Below, one piece after another: positions 30,917 through 45,900 of a DNA stretch of 64,000 nucleotides. A program made the position numbers and the translations under genes. Location of the stretch: positions 5,034,001 through 5,098,000 of the forward strand of contig JAMPIT010000437.1 of assembly GCA_026261815.1 (NCBI GenBank), written 5' to 3'. The notes under the pieces are model-generated. The model was not told where the DNA came from, did no database searches, and worked only from the letters and a program-made list of their open reading frames with translations. Position 1 is the stretch's first letter. Every line of letters starts with the position of its first letter. This DNA is from Monarcha castaneiventris obscurior. Its lineage: Eukaryota; Chordata; Aves; Passeriformes; Monarchidae.

Positions 30917-33900
30917 CTCCAAGATGCCACAGAATAGAATATGTGCATAGAATTAACTCTGCAGGCTTTCTCCAAGGCACACAGGAGAAGGCCTGAAGCT
31001 CTGAACGGTTACATTTGCATTTGCCAGTAATTAGATAAATAAGGATATTTCTGTTCTGGCACAGTAAACTTCAGTCTGAGCAGAGCTGCTCCCTGCCCTG
31101 GAGATTCAGTCCTACTGAAGACCACCCCAGTCTGGTATAGCATCTCAGAATTGTGCTTTCATGGTGCAACACGTGAAAAAGATGCTCAGAAAGCTGTATT
31201 GAGTGAAGCATCGCCCTGCAGGAGCTGCCTCCCTGGGAAGAAGGCGTGTGTGTGGAAAACCAGTGACAAATGAGCTCATAACTTCAGGCATTACTGGAGG
31301 AAGCACAGAACTCGGTGACTGGGGGCACATCTAAATACTCCACTAATATACAATGCAAGAAACAGCACAGGATGTTAAAAATTAGTTGCTCTTAATGAGG
31401 GAATGAATCACTCTTAGCAGTAATGAAAAGATAATGCCGACAGCAAATACTGCAGCTCTTGGCCAAATATAGTTTAGATGCGATTGGGCAATATTGATGG
31501 TCACCAAACTTAATTCAACTGAATCAAAATGACCAAAACATCAAATAAGATCTGTGTTTAATAACTTGACCAAACCAATAATACTTTATGTAGATGACAA
31601 CTGGTGCTTCTGCAAGATGTTTCAAAGGAGATTATTGCTGCTGTAAACTGTAGTCACCAGTTGATAATGATAATATTGATTTTTTTATTATTATTTTTTT
31701 TTAAATTTTACCCCTTCTCTCCAAGGTATGGCTTCTACCACAGCTAAGCAATAGCACTATGAGGGGAAAAAAATTTAAAAATCAATGATTCCCTGATAGT
31801 TAGCAACACATTTTCTGTAAGACTTTAAGCAGGATGTGCTGGGATAGGCTCATCATAAATATAGAACCGTTGCAGATTTTCATAGAAGTAGATATCAGCT
31901 CTCCATTTATCCATCTTTTTTTTTTTTTTTTTACTCATCTTGAAGAGATCAACTGCTTCTCTCGACATATAAATTCTATACTCAAAAATAATATAGCATG
32001 CCCTAATACCTTGAGCAAAGAGCAGAAGGCTACCTTTGACTCCAGGTGTTTGGATTCATTTTGTTACACTCTCTGAAGCCTATACACTTGAAATGATTTC
32101 TGCTGTGTTCTACTTTCCCACAAAGTAGCCCTTTGCTGTGCTGAGGCAGCTCCAGTCCAGTGGCCTTTGTGCAGAACAGGGATCATTTCATTCCAGGCAT
32201 GCACCAGAACTGTGAGGAGCTGCCCATTTATTTTTTAAATCTGACTCTGATGTGCTTCAGGTGATTTTGGTGATAAGGCAAAAAAAAAAAAAAAAGAATG
32301 GAAAGAGGAAGCAAAGGATTGTACAAACAAATGTAAGAGGAAAACCCTAATTCCAGGAAGTTTTCCTTCAAATAGGAGCAGATGGTGGACCCATCTGGCC
32401 AGGCTGCATTATGCCAGGCTGGGCATACTGAGAATGGGCCCATGCTCCAAGATCCACCTCCAGCCATGAGCATCTTGATACTAGGCTGGTTAATCCTGTA
32501 ATTAATTAGGAGGGCTGAGTTTCAAGAGTGAGGCTTGAAAGGAGAATTGGGAAGGGAAGGGGGTGGTAGACACACCGGTTGCAGCACAGTCAGGACAATG
32601 TCTGGATGAGCTTTGTGCCATGAGCAGAAGCATCTTTGGTCTTTTCACTCATGTGCCTTTTTGGGAGCTTCACGCAAAAAAAAAAAAAAAAAGTAGTTTC
32701 AACAAAAACATCTGAAAATGCTCTGAAAAGCTCTTATTTTGCACAGAGAAAACTGTAATCGGCAAAACTGCAAATAAAGTCACTACATCTGAAGATTAAA
32801 ACTTGTGCTCTTGCCAGGTTTTGCCCTCATCTGTCAAATGACTAGGCTAAAGTAAACTTGAAATAGATTTTCATTTATTTTTCATCTTCACTGTAATCCA
32901 AAGACTGCCCTGTTAAAAGCCTTTCGTAAATCATTTGGTCAGTTTTTCTCAACAAAACAGTCTTTAAGTAATGCTGTATATCAGCCTCTTTTTTGACGTT
33001 TTCATTTTTTCAGCTTGACATCTTCTCTTAAAAATAATACAGTGTTTGTCCTATTATCTGTTTTCAAACTGTGAGGAGAAGGGAAGAAAGCTTCAACTCT
33101 CTCCCCACCACATCAATTGGAGTATGCAAATCAAAGACACACACGCCACTCTGCAGTTTTCTTCCCAAGTTTTCCTTTCAATCTCACTGCCCACTGTTAA
33201 GAGAACAGGTGTGGCAAGAAACCTGGATTGCTACATCAAAACTGGATGCTGGAAATCACACTCCCTTTTCTCTAAGGTGCATAGTCTCAGTCTAATTTCT
33301 TCCCAAGTGCAGCTGGGGTTTAACTCTAATCTGACTGACCTGAAGAAGTGCCTCTGCTGCAATCCACCACATCATTTGTGTTTGGCCTTTACAGGCCAAG
33401 AAAAAGTCAATAATGATTCTATAGATGAAAAAAGTGAAGAAATGCACTTCACTACTCGAGCAGATAAATTCATTTTTCTTATTAGTGCTGTGAGTAAAAG
33501 CTGGTTGGTTTGTGGATGTGTGTACAGTTATTTCTTTAATTAGAGTACTAGCCTTTTCTTTTTCCTGGTTATCCATGCTTTCCTGAGATGCTGTGGGGTT
33601 TAATAGTCAACTATAATTGACTGTTAGAGAGGAATAAAGGGATTTATCAGAAGTAAAACTGCAGTGCTAAGGCAGGCTGTGCCTCTGCAGAGAGATGTAA
33701 GGCTGCAGGGGTAGGTGGGCGTTTCAGGGTGCACATCCACGTGTTGCTGGCACTGAGAAGCTCTGCAAATGCAGTCACTGAATTCTTCTTCACCACATTA
33801 AAGACAATGTCAGTGCGAGAAATGTGTTGAGCAGCAGAGCCATGTATGCAGTTGCTGTAGACTAACACAATGCTTTTATCTTCAGTGAGCACTGTCAATC

Positions 33901-36900
33901 AGTACAGCCCCAGTATCCTCGTGGATGAACCTGACAAACCCTGTATAATTGCACTGAACTTCAAGTTTCTTCTTTTTCCTTGTTTCATCTCCATGGCAGG
34001 CAGATTATTGTGTGCTGTGTAGTTCTGGTCTTACATCTGTTTGAGTCTGCTGCTCTCTGTTCTGTGATCCCAAGGGCTGGTTTGAGAGTTCAGCTCTACC
34101 AGAGACAGCCAAATTCCTAACCCCCCTGGTAGTCAGGAATCAACTTCCTCGTATTTTCCTGCAATTTGCATGTGCAGCAATGTTAAGGTTTTATTTAAGT
34201 TTTATTTGAGGACCTCATGGTTGTACACTTGCTTACAGTTGAAAGCAAGTTCTAAAGCATTTCTCTTCCCAGTGCTGGTGTGGAGAATTAAGAGGGATGT
34301 GTCTTGGAGACACAAAAGCCTGTGAGGCTCCTTCCTCTGTCAGAGTTTACCAAAAAAGGATGCCTTGAAGAGGGCAAAACCCTCCCTGTTGGAACAAAGT
34401 GCTGGCAATATTTGGTTGGCTTTTGAGAGCAGCCATGCAGAAACTCTCTCTGCCAGAGGACAAGAGTGAGGTGTTTTTGGTGCTGGTGGGGATTAGAAAC
34501 TAAAGGGAGAGGTGGGTGAGGAGAACCCCATGAAGGGACATGTGAGGGAGGCAGGGCCTTTCTCCAAAGCTTGATTTCAGCATCTTGATGCCTGGACATG
34601 TTCAGAACCATCAGTCCATGGGGAGTTTTCTTTCTGTTGCCACCAAATGCCTGGCTGTGACAGTGCCCATCCTGCTCTGCACTTGGGGACCCTTCTGCCC
34701 TGGTCCCTGAAGGAGGGAGTGCCCTTCCCTTCCTGCCCTGGCCACTCCTTTTAAAGAAGTGACATGAAAAATTAGATAACATCTGGATTTTAGAGAAAAG
34801 AGCTGGAGGACAAAGGGGCCAGGACTGGTTGGAGATGTCTCTACAAGAGGAGCTGCATGCAGTACTGCTAATCCAGGCAAATTTGGCAGAGTCCTGAATG
34901 TGTGTCTGGTAATCTGATAAATCGCTAGGAATCCCTTTTGATATTATCATCATCACTGAACAAAACAGACAGAAAAGCTTCTACCAAAGCTGGGTGGATG
35001 AAGGAAGAGGACCAAACCCCCTTACACTGAAGGAGGATGCTTGAATTGTCTTTGTGCAGTTGGATTTTTTTTTTTTTTTGCACAACCCATCAGAAATAAA
35101 TGCAGTTATGGCTTCTATGGGCAAGGACTGTCATTGCACAGAATAAACCATCTCATGATGTTTTTGTATTTAAACAGACAGGAAGGGAGGAAGTGTGGGT
35201 TCCCAAAAAGGGTTTCACACAACGCCTTTTCTCTGTCAGCAAAGTGAAATATAACTGCCATGCTAAAAGGTTTTGCAGCAGCAATTTGCTTTGAATTGCA
35301 AGCATAAGATAAATGTGCCATACAGGTCTCGATTCCTGAGCTGTGAAGGTGGTAAAAAGGAGAAAGTTCTCTGGTCCAGAACAAAAAGATATTTAGAAAT
35401 ATCTTGTTTCAAAGCTCCCAAAACACCTTAGCACAAGAGGAGATACTCTGCATTCCCTGTCTTGTTCTCATAACGTGTTGCCCTCTTGTTTCCCAGCTGT
35501 ACCACCAAATTTCCCCATGCCATTAGCGCTGCTGTCATGTTCAATGCTGTTAGACTTTTCTTTCTACAAGGAGCTGTATGTCTTCCAGGTTTTTTATTTT
35601 TCCCCAAATGTGCCGTTTCTTAATAGGGTCCCACCACACCTTGTGCAGATAAAACTTTTTGCTAAGTAGCATCATCAAAGTCAAGGGGAATGTAGCCTTT
35701 GACCCTCAGTGGAGGAAATCTCAGCCCATAAAATAAGAACCATGTCAGTGATACTTCAACCTGACATGAGTCAGAGCTGAGAATCAGAATCCAGAGACAA
35801 TGGTGCTCATTTAAAAAGTGATAAAAAACTGAAGTATGTAGAAATACTTGAAATACTACATGAGAAGGAGTCATGTTTTAAGAGTACTTCTAGTTTATAT
35901 TATCCAGAGCATCTCAATGGAATAGCTCTGTATTAATAATATCTCATCTATTATGGATATTGCAATATGCCTAGCACAATTGCTGAAGTACTTTGGTGTT
36001 GCTAATTCTTCTCTTTGTGTTTATTTCCTTTTCTGAAGGGGTAAAAAGATTTGGAGAGTAGTCTAGAGCAAAGTATACATTGCTCTACAGACTTCCCACA
36101 GATTAGGAGTATCAGTCATTACATTTCTTGTTTTTCTATTTCTAAAAATCTACATTTTTCTAGTGCTCTTCTTCTATTCTGCCTCCATTTTAATGCCCAG
36201 TGACTGCACTGTACCATCACATTATTGCATTATTATATCATCACATTATTGCATTATTCATTTTTGATTACTTACTTTTGATTATTTATTTTTGATTATT
36301 TAATATTTCACTAGAATTCCATTCTCAAGTTACTTTAATATGGTCCTATTTCAAAGGTGCAAAATAAGAAAGCTAGGGAATGCAGAAGTAGCTGAATACT
36401 GAAGTTTTAGTCTAAAATTTTGAATAATCTGGGTTAAAGGATCCTGGCTGATCCAGTCTATAATACACTGACCAAGATCAAATGTCTTTTGAGATGTCTT
36501 TTCTTCTGACAGATACTGCCTAAATCTTGATCACTATTAACTATTTTAAACCTTTTGTAAGTGTTTGAAAAGTCCCGGAGAAAAATGCAGAGGATTTAGA
36601 AGTAAATCTGTGAGCCTTCAGCTGTTTTAGTTTTTCCCCCCTACCGTGCCTCCATAAGAGATTCCCTCTGTTAACTCGTCACTAAAGCCATCGTGTACTA
36701 CTTAGGAGAGCTGCTATTTTCTACTTCATGTGTCTCCCTATGAATTGTGCAAGAGGCATTAGAGAGCCCTGCCTTCCACTGAACACATAAAAAAGGCAGA
36801 GCAGAAAAAAGCTTTGCAGATTTATTGCATTCTCTGTGCGTAGCCTTTCTGGGAGGGAGAGAATTGGCAGCAGGTCGTGCTGTGGAGCAGGCTCTGCAAG

Positions 36901-39900
36901 GACACAGGAAAATCTTTGCTAACCCCCAAAGATCTTGAATAGCTCCTTAAAACACTTCTCATTACCATGAACATATTTTTCAGGCATTACCTAGAGGTAA
37001 TACTGAAGAAATGTGCTATGAAGTCTGGTTCCTCTTCCTCCTCTCAACCCTTACATCCACAATTTCCAGATCAAGGGAAGGAGGGCAGGGAATGAAGTGC
37101 AGGGATGCTCTGGTAGGAGGCAGGTCACAAACATCCTTCCAGATGGCACTTCCCAGTGCACCTCCTGCCACCAGTCGTGGGCTTCTTTTGGCATGAGAGC
37201 AATCCCATTGGGAACAGGAGTCACTTCCCACCCTGTGGTGAGCAGCCTCTTTCTCCTGCTGACCTGCTGATTTCCAGAGGAGTCCCATGTGTGCCATGGG
37301 TGCAGTGGCAAAAAGGATCTTTCCAATAGAAAGGTCCTGTTTGGTTTTCCCAGGTGCACACAGCAAGTTACAGGCTCTCAAAGCGGATTTGTTTTGTCTT
37401 GCTTGGAGGGTGAAAAAGCAAAATAAACAAAAAAACCCCCCAAACCTGTAAGGCTATATAAAATCTCATTGAAAAATTTAGTTATGTTTTGAAGGATCTC
37501 CATCTTCAGTTGTCCTGGAGTTCAGCATGGTTCTCTCTAATTTCCAATAAAATTGAATCTTAATGGTTGCTGAGCTGTGCATGTGATACACCAAGGGTTG
37601 TTTTTCCATATGCAACTGTGGCTTTCTGGGTGTCTGTTGTGCCTGGCCTCTGAGGAGCAGGTGCAATTGGGGGACTGCTCTGCTGAAATGCTGTGCTCTG
37701 CTTCAAGACTGTTTTCATTTGGGGCAAAAATTCAACCACTGACATTATTAGGCTGAGCAACATAAGGCCTAAGTACTAATCTGAGGTTTCTTAGTCAGTT
37801 CTTGACTTCTCAGACCTTCACTGTTTTGCCATCTGCTATAATTGAAAATTGCCTTCTGCAACCAAAGGGAAAATCTAATTTCTCAGCAAGCCATATGGGG
37901 TTATTAAGATCATTAAACCCTGGTATGCCATAATGCCTGGGCCAAAAGGACCACAGGGCACGTAAATATCGTGTGATTCATTTTATAGCTTCAGACTGAA
38001 AGTTAGGAATTATTTTGATGGCTATCTTATGATGAAAAGTGCTGGTCAGGTAGGTTACAGCAAATGTTTCTTGGTGAGGTCAATCCATGGCATGTTTGCT
38101 CAAGGCTGTGATGGATGAGAAGTGGTTTTAATAGTTTTTGATCACAAGGGTAAATCTTTTGTATCAACCTGACAAATGATCAAAACCCAGCCACTGTCCT
38201 CAATTGTACCAGTGATGCTGAAGGCAGCCTTGTATATTAAGAAATCAGAGAATACAATTTCCACTTTTTAGGAGGACCCAGACTTGGCTCCTCATACAGG
38301 ACCTAAAGCTGAGGATATAAATTGGACTCCCTTTCTTAAGAATGTGAAAGCTATTCCCCTGCAGATGCCTGTTTTTGAACACTTTAAAACTGAGCTACTT
38401 AAATTTTTGTTCTATTTTCTATTTCTCTAGTAGTGATGTTTTACAAGATTTCTCTCTAGCAAAACCCACTACTGTGTATTTGATACAACCATGGGTGAGA
38501 ATATTAAAGCTGATTTTTTGCTAATAGGGCTTCAGAAATGAATGCAGGAGCTGTGAAATTTACATGAAATTAAAGAAAGAATAGTTCAGTAAATGCAAAT
38601 AAATGCAGGAACGAATATTTTAATTTGGATTCATGATTAATGCCAAAGGATTACCAGTAAACCATTACAATGTGGTGATGACATAAAAACTCAATGGGAA
38701 TAAAAATTCTACATGCACTTGTTAACTGATGGCAGGAAGCTATTTTTAGGAGGACAGCTCAGAGTAATTTATTTTTTTCTTTTTAAAAAAAACATAGCCA
38801 TTGATTGTATTTCAGGTTTTGTTTATGTTAATTATGTCTCAGAATATTTTTACTGGTGTAGTATTATATCAGTTCCTTCATTGTAAAATGTGCCTACTAT
38901 GTTCAATAGATTTATTGCCATTCTTCAAGTTATTAAATGAATTTTATTGAAAATAGGCATTACTGATTGCCACTTTGTGCTGTGTAACTAAAGGAGTTAA
39001 GAACAAATTGGTATGATCATATATAAGAATCATATATAAGGAAAAAAAGTGAAAAATGTTTCCCTCCTTCAGTTTCCCAGTGATCTCTATCTGACTGCAT
39101 TTATTTTCTCACTGCGTCAGGAGTTTCTGTTTTAAGACAATAGAAACCAAAGCAGGTCTGAACAGGCTTTGATTTCTGTAGCACTGGGGTCATCTCATCT
39201 TACCATTTTGAAATCAAGATAAATTAAATGAGATAAAGAAATGTATTTCCTGTTCTATTTTATCTGTCCAAACTGCTTTTGCATTTTTGTGTTCTTGGAA
39301 GTCACAGTCTGAATAAGAAAACAATACTTATAATTTTCTCCAAAACTGGGAGTCCACTCAAACTTTGTATTTTTTTTTCATTTTCTCTGAGAAGCCATGA
39401 AAAAGTGTGATTGGTTTTTAATTTGTATGAGGTGTGCTTTTTTTGGAAGCCTTTGTTGTTTCCTAGCTACTCCTGGGCGTTGAGGCTGCCAGCCCAGAGT
39501 GGTACTCAGGAGCAGACTGAAGGATGCACACCCACAATGTGTGCAGGCAGGCATGGCTGTCCAAGCCAAAAGTGCTTGGGAAAGGGGTGGGGATGGGAGC
39601 TGAGGACCTTGGCATTAAGTCAGGATGCTCAGACATCCCATGACTGTGTAGCTAACTGAACCTCATGCCACCATGGCATTTCCACACCACACGTTATCCC
39701 TGCTCTCTGACAGGAGCATGTGCCTCCTCTTCTGCTGTAACCACGCTTCTGTGGTCACATTCATCTGAGATGGCTGTATGAAGGAGCCCTCACCCTGCAC
39801 TAATTGCAGTGTCCATCTTCATACATCTCAAACGTGGGAAAAAATGAGCGGAGGCCTCTGTAATGAAGTGTTTGCTGGCACGATGTGCACACAGAAATGG

Positions 39901-42900
39901 TTGTTGTGCCTGATTGCTAATTAAAAGCAGCACAAACCCAACAAAATCCTAACTCATCTGAAACTAATGGGAATTTTATCTCCACCATGTGCAAGTTTTG
40001 TTTCTGGCTTCTTTATGCACTGCTGGTAGTGCTAGTCTTTGATGTGGATCACAAGTGAGCTCATGAGGGATTATGCAATGGAAATAATTTGAAGCCATCC
40101 CTGACCTAATCTGGCTTGAAGGAGATCAAGTGCTCATAATATTGTTACTGTCATATGAGGCTGAGCATGTTTGTATTTGTCCAACTTCAGTCTTAAGTGT
40201 GCCATGAACTACGGACGTGTCTTCCCTGCAATATCCTTCCCTTCTGCATTATCAGAGCAGTAATGTACCCATGGCTGTTGTGGCTGAATGTCTCTAATTC
40301 TGAGAATCAGTCAGATCTAAGCACCTGTGCCAGGTGAAAGGTGTGTTTTATTGATTCCTCTTTTCTCATTATTAGAGTGATTCCTCCTGCACAAGATTTA
40401 TTCATGGTCTTTGCTTAATTTTTGCTTTCAACCTTAGCAGTGTATCAATCAATATTTATTTTCACCTGTGTGAATGATTCTATAGCAGTACCAGGCTTCC
40501 CCAGTTTTCAAGTAGCAGATTAGAAGCTCTGCCTCAAAATCAGGGGCAATAGTGGAAACATCATCTGGAGATGTCTTCAAGGGATCATCTACAGCAATGC
40601 CTTTAGTGCAAAGCCGTACAAGAAACAAAGCCACTATACACTAATGTTAAAATACACCATTTCTTAGCTGGCAGCACTTTTTGTAACTGATAAATGGAGA
40701 ACACCAAAGTAAAATAGACCTGGCTTTAATTAAAGCTAACTATGGAAATCAGTGCAAATATATGGGAACATAAAACAAAATGCAGTGTGATCTTCCCAGG
40801 AGAGATAGAAAAGAAAGCAGCGAATACACTAAAAACTAAAAAAAACTGTTGGGGAAAGATATACTTTATTTCCTATTTTCAAAAATTCAGGCTCAACTTC
40901 AGGCTCCCCAGATCTGTGTCTGTCTTCAGGTCAAGGTTGAAGGAGGAGTCAGAGCTATTTCCTTACTTTTTACAGAACTTACAGGTGAGCTCTGCCTTAG
41001 TCCCACAGGTGGGAAGGCAGAGAGTGAAACAAGGCAAGGAAAGTAGAAAATCTCCCCCTCATTTAATGGGAGGAGTTGTCCTTCCAGAAAACTGCTACAG
41101 AAAGTAAAAAGGGTGAGATCAAGCATCTTTCCTATCTTGAGCTGTGCAGAATTCAACAGAGAGAAACATCATATTTTCTGTTGAAAAAAATACACCACAG
41201 CTGGTGACTTTCTCATTAAACAATGTTCTATTTAATAATGCGCATGATTAGACTTAGATAATCCAGAACTTCTTAAAATTTCAGAGAGCTCTCAGCACTG
41301 GCAGAGCTGTGGTACTGGGCAGGGCCACTTTCAGTCCTCAAATCTGTTTTATCGATCTGCAGGCAACCTGATTTCGTATTGCCAGAAAGTAGTAAAAATT
41401 AACTTTTAGTTCTTGAGAGAATTCAGCTCTAAGAAAATAGATTAAGTCTAAGAACCCTGTCTTTAAGGACAATAACCATATAGTGCTGCTAATGGAAATG
41501 CAATTGAATGCCCTTTGCTTGGATAAACATCCCTAACAGGATTGTTTAGTGTGCAGTGATTTCATCTAAGTGACTTCACCGCAAACCAGCTTTAAAAATA
41601 GATTTCTAATGAAGATTAACAAATTAATATTTATCTGGGCTGTGTGCTTTAACTCTTGGATCATGTGGAGGCCAAAGCTGAGGACCTGGAGCCTGAGGTG
41701 GATGAAGGCAGCCTCTCCTTTGGGATTATTACCAAAGGACTCTCTCTTGAGTCTGCTCTGCCCCTCACCCCAGCTTTAAAGTGGAAGGAGGAGCATCTGG
41801 CCTGTTTGTCCAGCTCCTCATCTCTAATGAATTTATTTATAATAATTACTTTCTTGTGCCTCTGTAGTTACAACCCAGTGGTAGATCTTTAGGAGGTGCA
41901 ATGTCAGCTCATCAGGTTGAGATCTCTTTAGATGATTAAAACTGTCAGGAAAAAAAGCTGTTCAATATATGCATTTTTTTCTCCCTGTGTGGGGTCCTTA
42001 AAAACAAGAAGGATTACAGATTCATATCCACACTTGGCACCTGCAGAGTTAACCCTATATTTAAGATTTTTGTCCTTTGGTTATAGACATCATCTCAATT
42101 CTTTACAGGCAACAAGGGTCTTTCAAGGAAGTGTCCCCTCCGTTCAGGTGTGATAAATATTTTTTCTTTCCCATCCCTTATCTGCTGAGTGAAGTTACAC
42201 AGTGTATATAATAACACCCATATTTTTTAGGTTTTCTATCATCTTGTTATCAGTAGAAGTTATAAATCAGAATATTCATCACTTTTAACTTTGCTCATGG
42301 TACCATATATATCTGCTGAAGTGTCTCTGTGGATAAGGCAGGCTATATGTAGCTAAAAGACCCAGAGAATTATGTTCACATCAGTGAACATAAAAGTATC
42401 ATCAAGTTTTTCTGTAATAACACTTTTCAGCTGAATTGGCCATGCTGTGACCTCTGTTAAATTTATGGGAATGAGAGATTTGAGGCTACTCCCTGAACTT
42501 TCAAGTTCTTGAATGATTGTGAGAAGAAAAGAATCATTTAGGGATCCCTTCAGTATAAAGTGCTGCAATTCAGAGTTTCCTCAAGCCTTAGTGCTGATAT
42601 AAAGAGTTATGTTTAGACCTGTGTAACCCTTCAGTTATCTCTGACAAAAACCAAGACATGAGTCTCTCTGAACCATATCTGAACAGATAAGGATTCAGAA
42701 AATACATATAAATACAGTGAAGATTGGGTTCTGTCAGGTCTTCTCTAAGACATCTCAGAGTAAGAGTTCAAAGAAACTAATAATAACCCAATCTTTAATC
42801 TCACAAAATCAGAGTATTATTTTTAACGGGATGTGCCTGTGTTTGGGACCATCTAAGCTCTACACTTTTTACATCTCAGTCCCTCTCCTGATTTCTGTGT

Positions 42901-45900
42901 AGCATTTCCACAGTAATTCAATGGATTTGACAGATATCACTCCACACATTTTTCACGCAGACAACAGCGTGCAACAAAAGTAAGATTCAGCTTAATTTTG
43001 TAGAAATGGTTCTTCCTGTACTAAACAGAAAATTCATGAACACACAAAGTAGCCTTGGTGTCTGGTATTAGTGAGGTGCACAATCCCATCTGCTCACTGC
43101 TGCAAGGATGCTTTTGGTAGGAACACAGACACCACTGGAAAAGGCTTCTGTTGGGTGAGCCCTCTCTGCACAGCACCGTTTCCCAAGGTCTGAGGGAGGC
43201 GATGCTTTTTGTGTGTGTGTTTCACCACCTACTGCTGCATTTTCCTGGCCTTTCTGATACCAGGACTTGGCTATGCAGCAGGGGAAGGACTGCTCCCTGG
43301 CCTTGTCCAGTCTGACACTGAATATTGAGTCTGACTGAATGCTTTTGGTGGGTGAGGCGAAGACTGTTCCAGAAAGCACCTGAGGAAGCTCATCTGGAGA
43401 TTCCCAGGGGAGGAATTAGGCAGGAACAACACGGCAAGCTGGGTTTGGCAGCACGGGTGTGGGTGTGGAGAAGAGTTGAGGAAAGACTCAAATCTGAGTT
43501 TCAAAGGGGAAGACAGAAAGGGAAGTTTCCTAGGGATCCAAAGGAGCTTCTGTAGCTACAGATTGTTACCCTGGGAAACCCCGCTGGACTGAGAGCAGGG
43601 GAGGAAGAAAGGCTGTGCCATGGACAGACATAATGAGCAGGGGGGAGATTTGTTTGCAGTTTCCATGTTTCACCTGGCAGAACCAACCTTTCTTTATCTT
43701 GCTGCAGATATATCTGTTGTCCAATAGCCCTAACTTTGAAGTTTAAAAATGCTGTTGGTGTTTTGGAGTTCTTTAAGGAAAAGGTAAAAACACTTTCATC
43801 ACACTCTTCTGAATACCAGAATTGCCACAATTTAGGCTTAGAGAGGCAGCTCCATTTTGTGCCATTGAGGGTTTCTTTTCCCCAGAGTTATGTTACAGAA
43901 TTTATTGTAATTCCAAATTGGGAAATTTGCTGGTACGTCTAACTTAGGACTTTTGGTCTGCAGAAATCTTGCCAAAACCTTGAAGCTTATAGAGGCTACA
44001 AAACTAAGCAAACAGCTTAAACATTTGAAGCTTTACAGCCAGTCTGGGGTTAATAACTTGAAATCTAACATGTTGTAGCCTTTTTTTTGCCATAGCTAGC
44101 AAACCTAACAGCATTTTTAACTTTCAGACTTGGTCTACCTGAGACCAAGTGCAGTATCTAGAAATAATTTTCCAGAAATAATTTAATTTTAAGAAAGTGG
44201 GTTTGTTACAGCTGGAGGTCACTGTGCAAGCCTTGTGCACATGGGTCCTTTAGAAGATTGCTGCAGACCATTTAGAAGAACATTCAAAGAGTTACCCAGT
44301 GTATAAATGAAATGTAAGGAATGAAAACACTACCTGGAATTTTTACATTAGCGATGAACAGACTCTAATTATGTTAAACTTTCACTAATAAAGGAGGTTT
44401 CTCTTGCAACATTAGGACCCTCAAAATATACTGATGAAACCACAGTTGTGTAAACACCCGATAAAGTACTTTGTCAAAGGTCACAGAACAAGTCTGTAAC
44501 CCTGTGACCTCAGCATAGATCTTGGGTGGTATTATGGTTTTAATTTTGGCAGCAGCAGGCAAGGAGATTCCATGAGTAAGGATCCCACAGTCATTAGTCA
44601 ATGAGAAAGAGGAAAAGATCTCTCAAACTCACCATGGCTTTGGTAAAAGACCTGTGGAAATGCTGATCATTAAAGTAGTTACCATGTGTGTAATTTGGAA
44701 GATTAAATTAGAGCTCTGGTGATCTGTGCATTGACAAATTCGAGATTTTTTCACTGAAAACAAGGTGAAAGGCTCAAATGTCAGAAACTGGCAGTGGTTA
44801 CAGTTTACTGATCACTGCTATAGGTTTGGTGTACATTCAGTTCAGGACCACACGTTGCCTTAAAGAAGAGGGTGCTGATAGATTTCCATCCATATGTGTG
44901 GCTATAGACACATCTTGGTAGCAAAATTATCTGGGAAAACAAGTAAATTTGGTCAAATGGTGTGTGGCAATGGGATTCTTTGGCAACTTCCATAAGATCA
45001 CTCAGGCTTTCCCCTGCCGGGCTGAAAGGCTTAAGAGCTAATTTGAATCCAGCAACAACCTGCCAGCCTTGCTGGAGCTGACTGCTTTACTTTTTCCTTT
45101 CCTATTTTTCTGTTAGCAAAGGAATGTTTAATCATGCCTCTCTGTTTTAAAGATAACTGTGTGGCTTTCCCTGGAGTGATTTTTAAAGTGGTTAATCAGA
45201 GGGACAAACCTGAAAAGGCAAGAAATATTTAATTAGTGCCTTTTCTTCTGCTAGCCAGCAGTCCCGACCAGATGCCTTCACTTCAGACCCATCCAAGTAA
45301 TCAGCCTGGTAACGTCACTGCATCGCACATCAGGCACCTGGCAAGTTCAGCACTGACTGCATCCCAGAAAATGTCTGCTAAGGAAGGCTACTCCTGAAAA
45401 TTACTTTCAAAACCTGAGAGTGAGCTTCACACAGGGCTGAAAACAAACTGCTTTTTGTATATTGAACCGTAATCCAGCCCTTACCACTACTAGGCACTAT
45501 CAAAAATCCTGCAGGAAACCAGCATAACGAGGAACCAGTTAATGGTGGTTTTGTTTCAGTGGAGGGAGGAGAAGAAACGTCAGTATGGAGAATAAAAAGC
45601 GTGATATGATTTCATGCAGCACAGCTTTCCAGCTTCTGTTCAAAGTCACACTGACATCTTGGTATGCAATTTCAGTCAGCAGATCAGGAATTGTATATAA
45701 ACCCCCTGTCTTTATTCATAATGAGATTTGTGTAAATAACTTGCTAGAAAACATATTGAAAACATATAATTCACTCTTAAATATGAATGCAGATGGCAGG
45801 TAAGAGGAACTGAATTTACTAGCCTTCCTGCAGCGTGCTCTGCAATGGATAATTCAAATAATATATACGTATGGTATTTTTGGCATATGAGCTGCTCTGT

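Noticed and set aside
32160..32700. A tracts at 32280-32295 and 32676-32692 as tails of processed retrocopies
   Set aside because: No recognisable gene sequence precedes them and I could not find flanking target duplications.
34288..34956. 222-codon minus-strand open frame, the longest outside the provirus
   Set aside because: No domain, low-complexity Ser/His/Pro composition, and no codon or splice evidence. Probably chance in GC-richer DNA.
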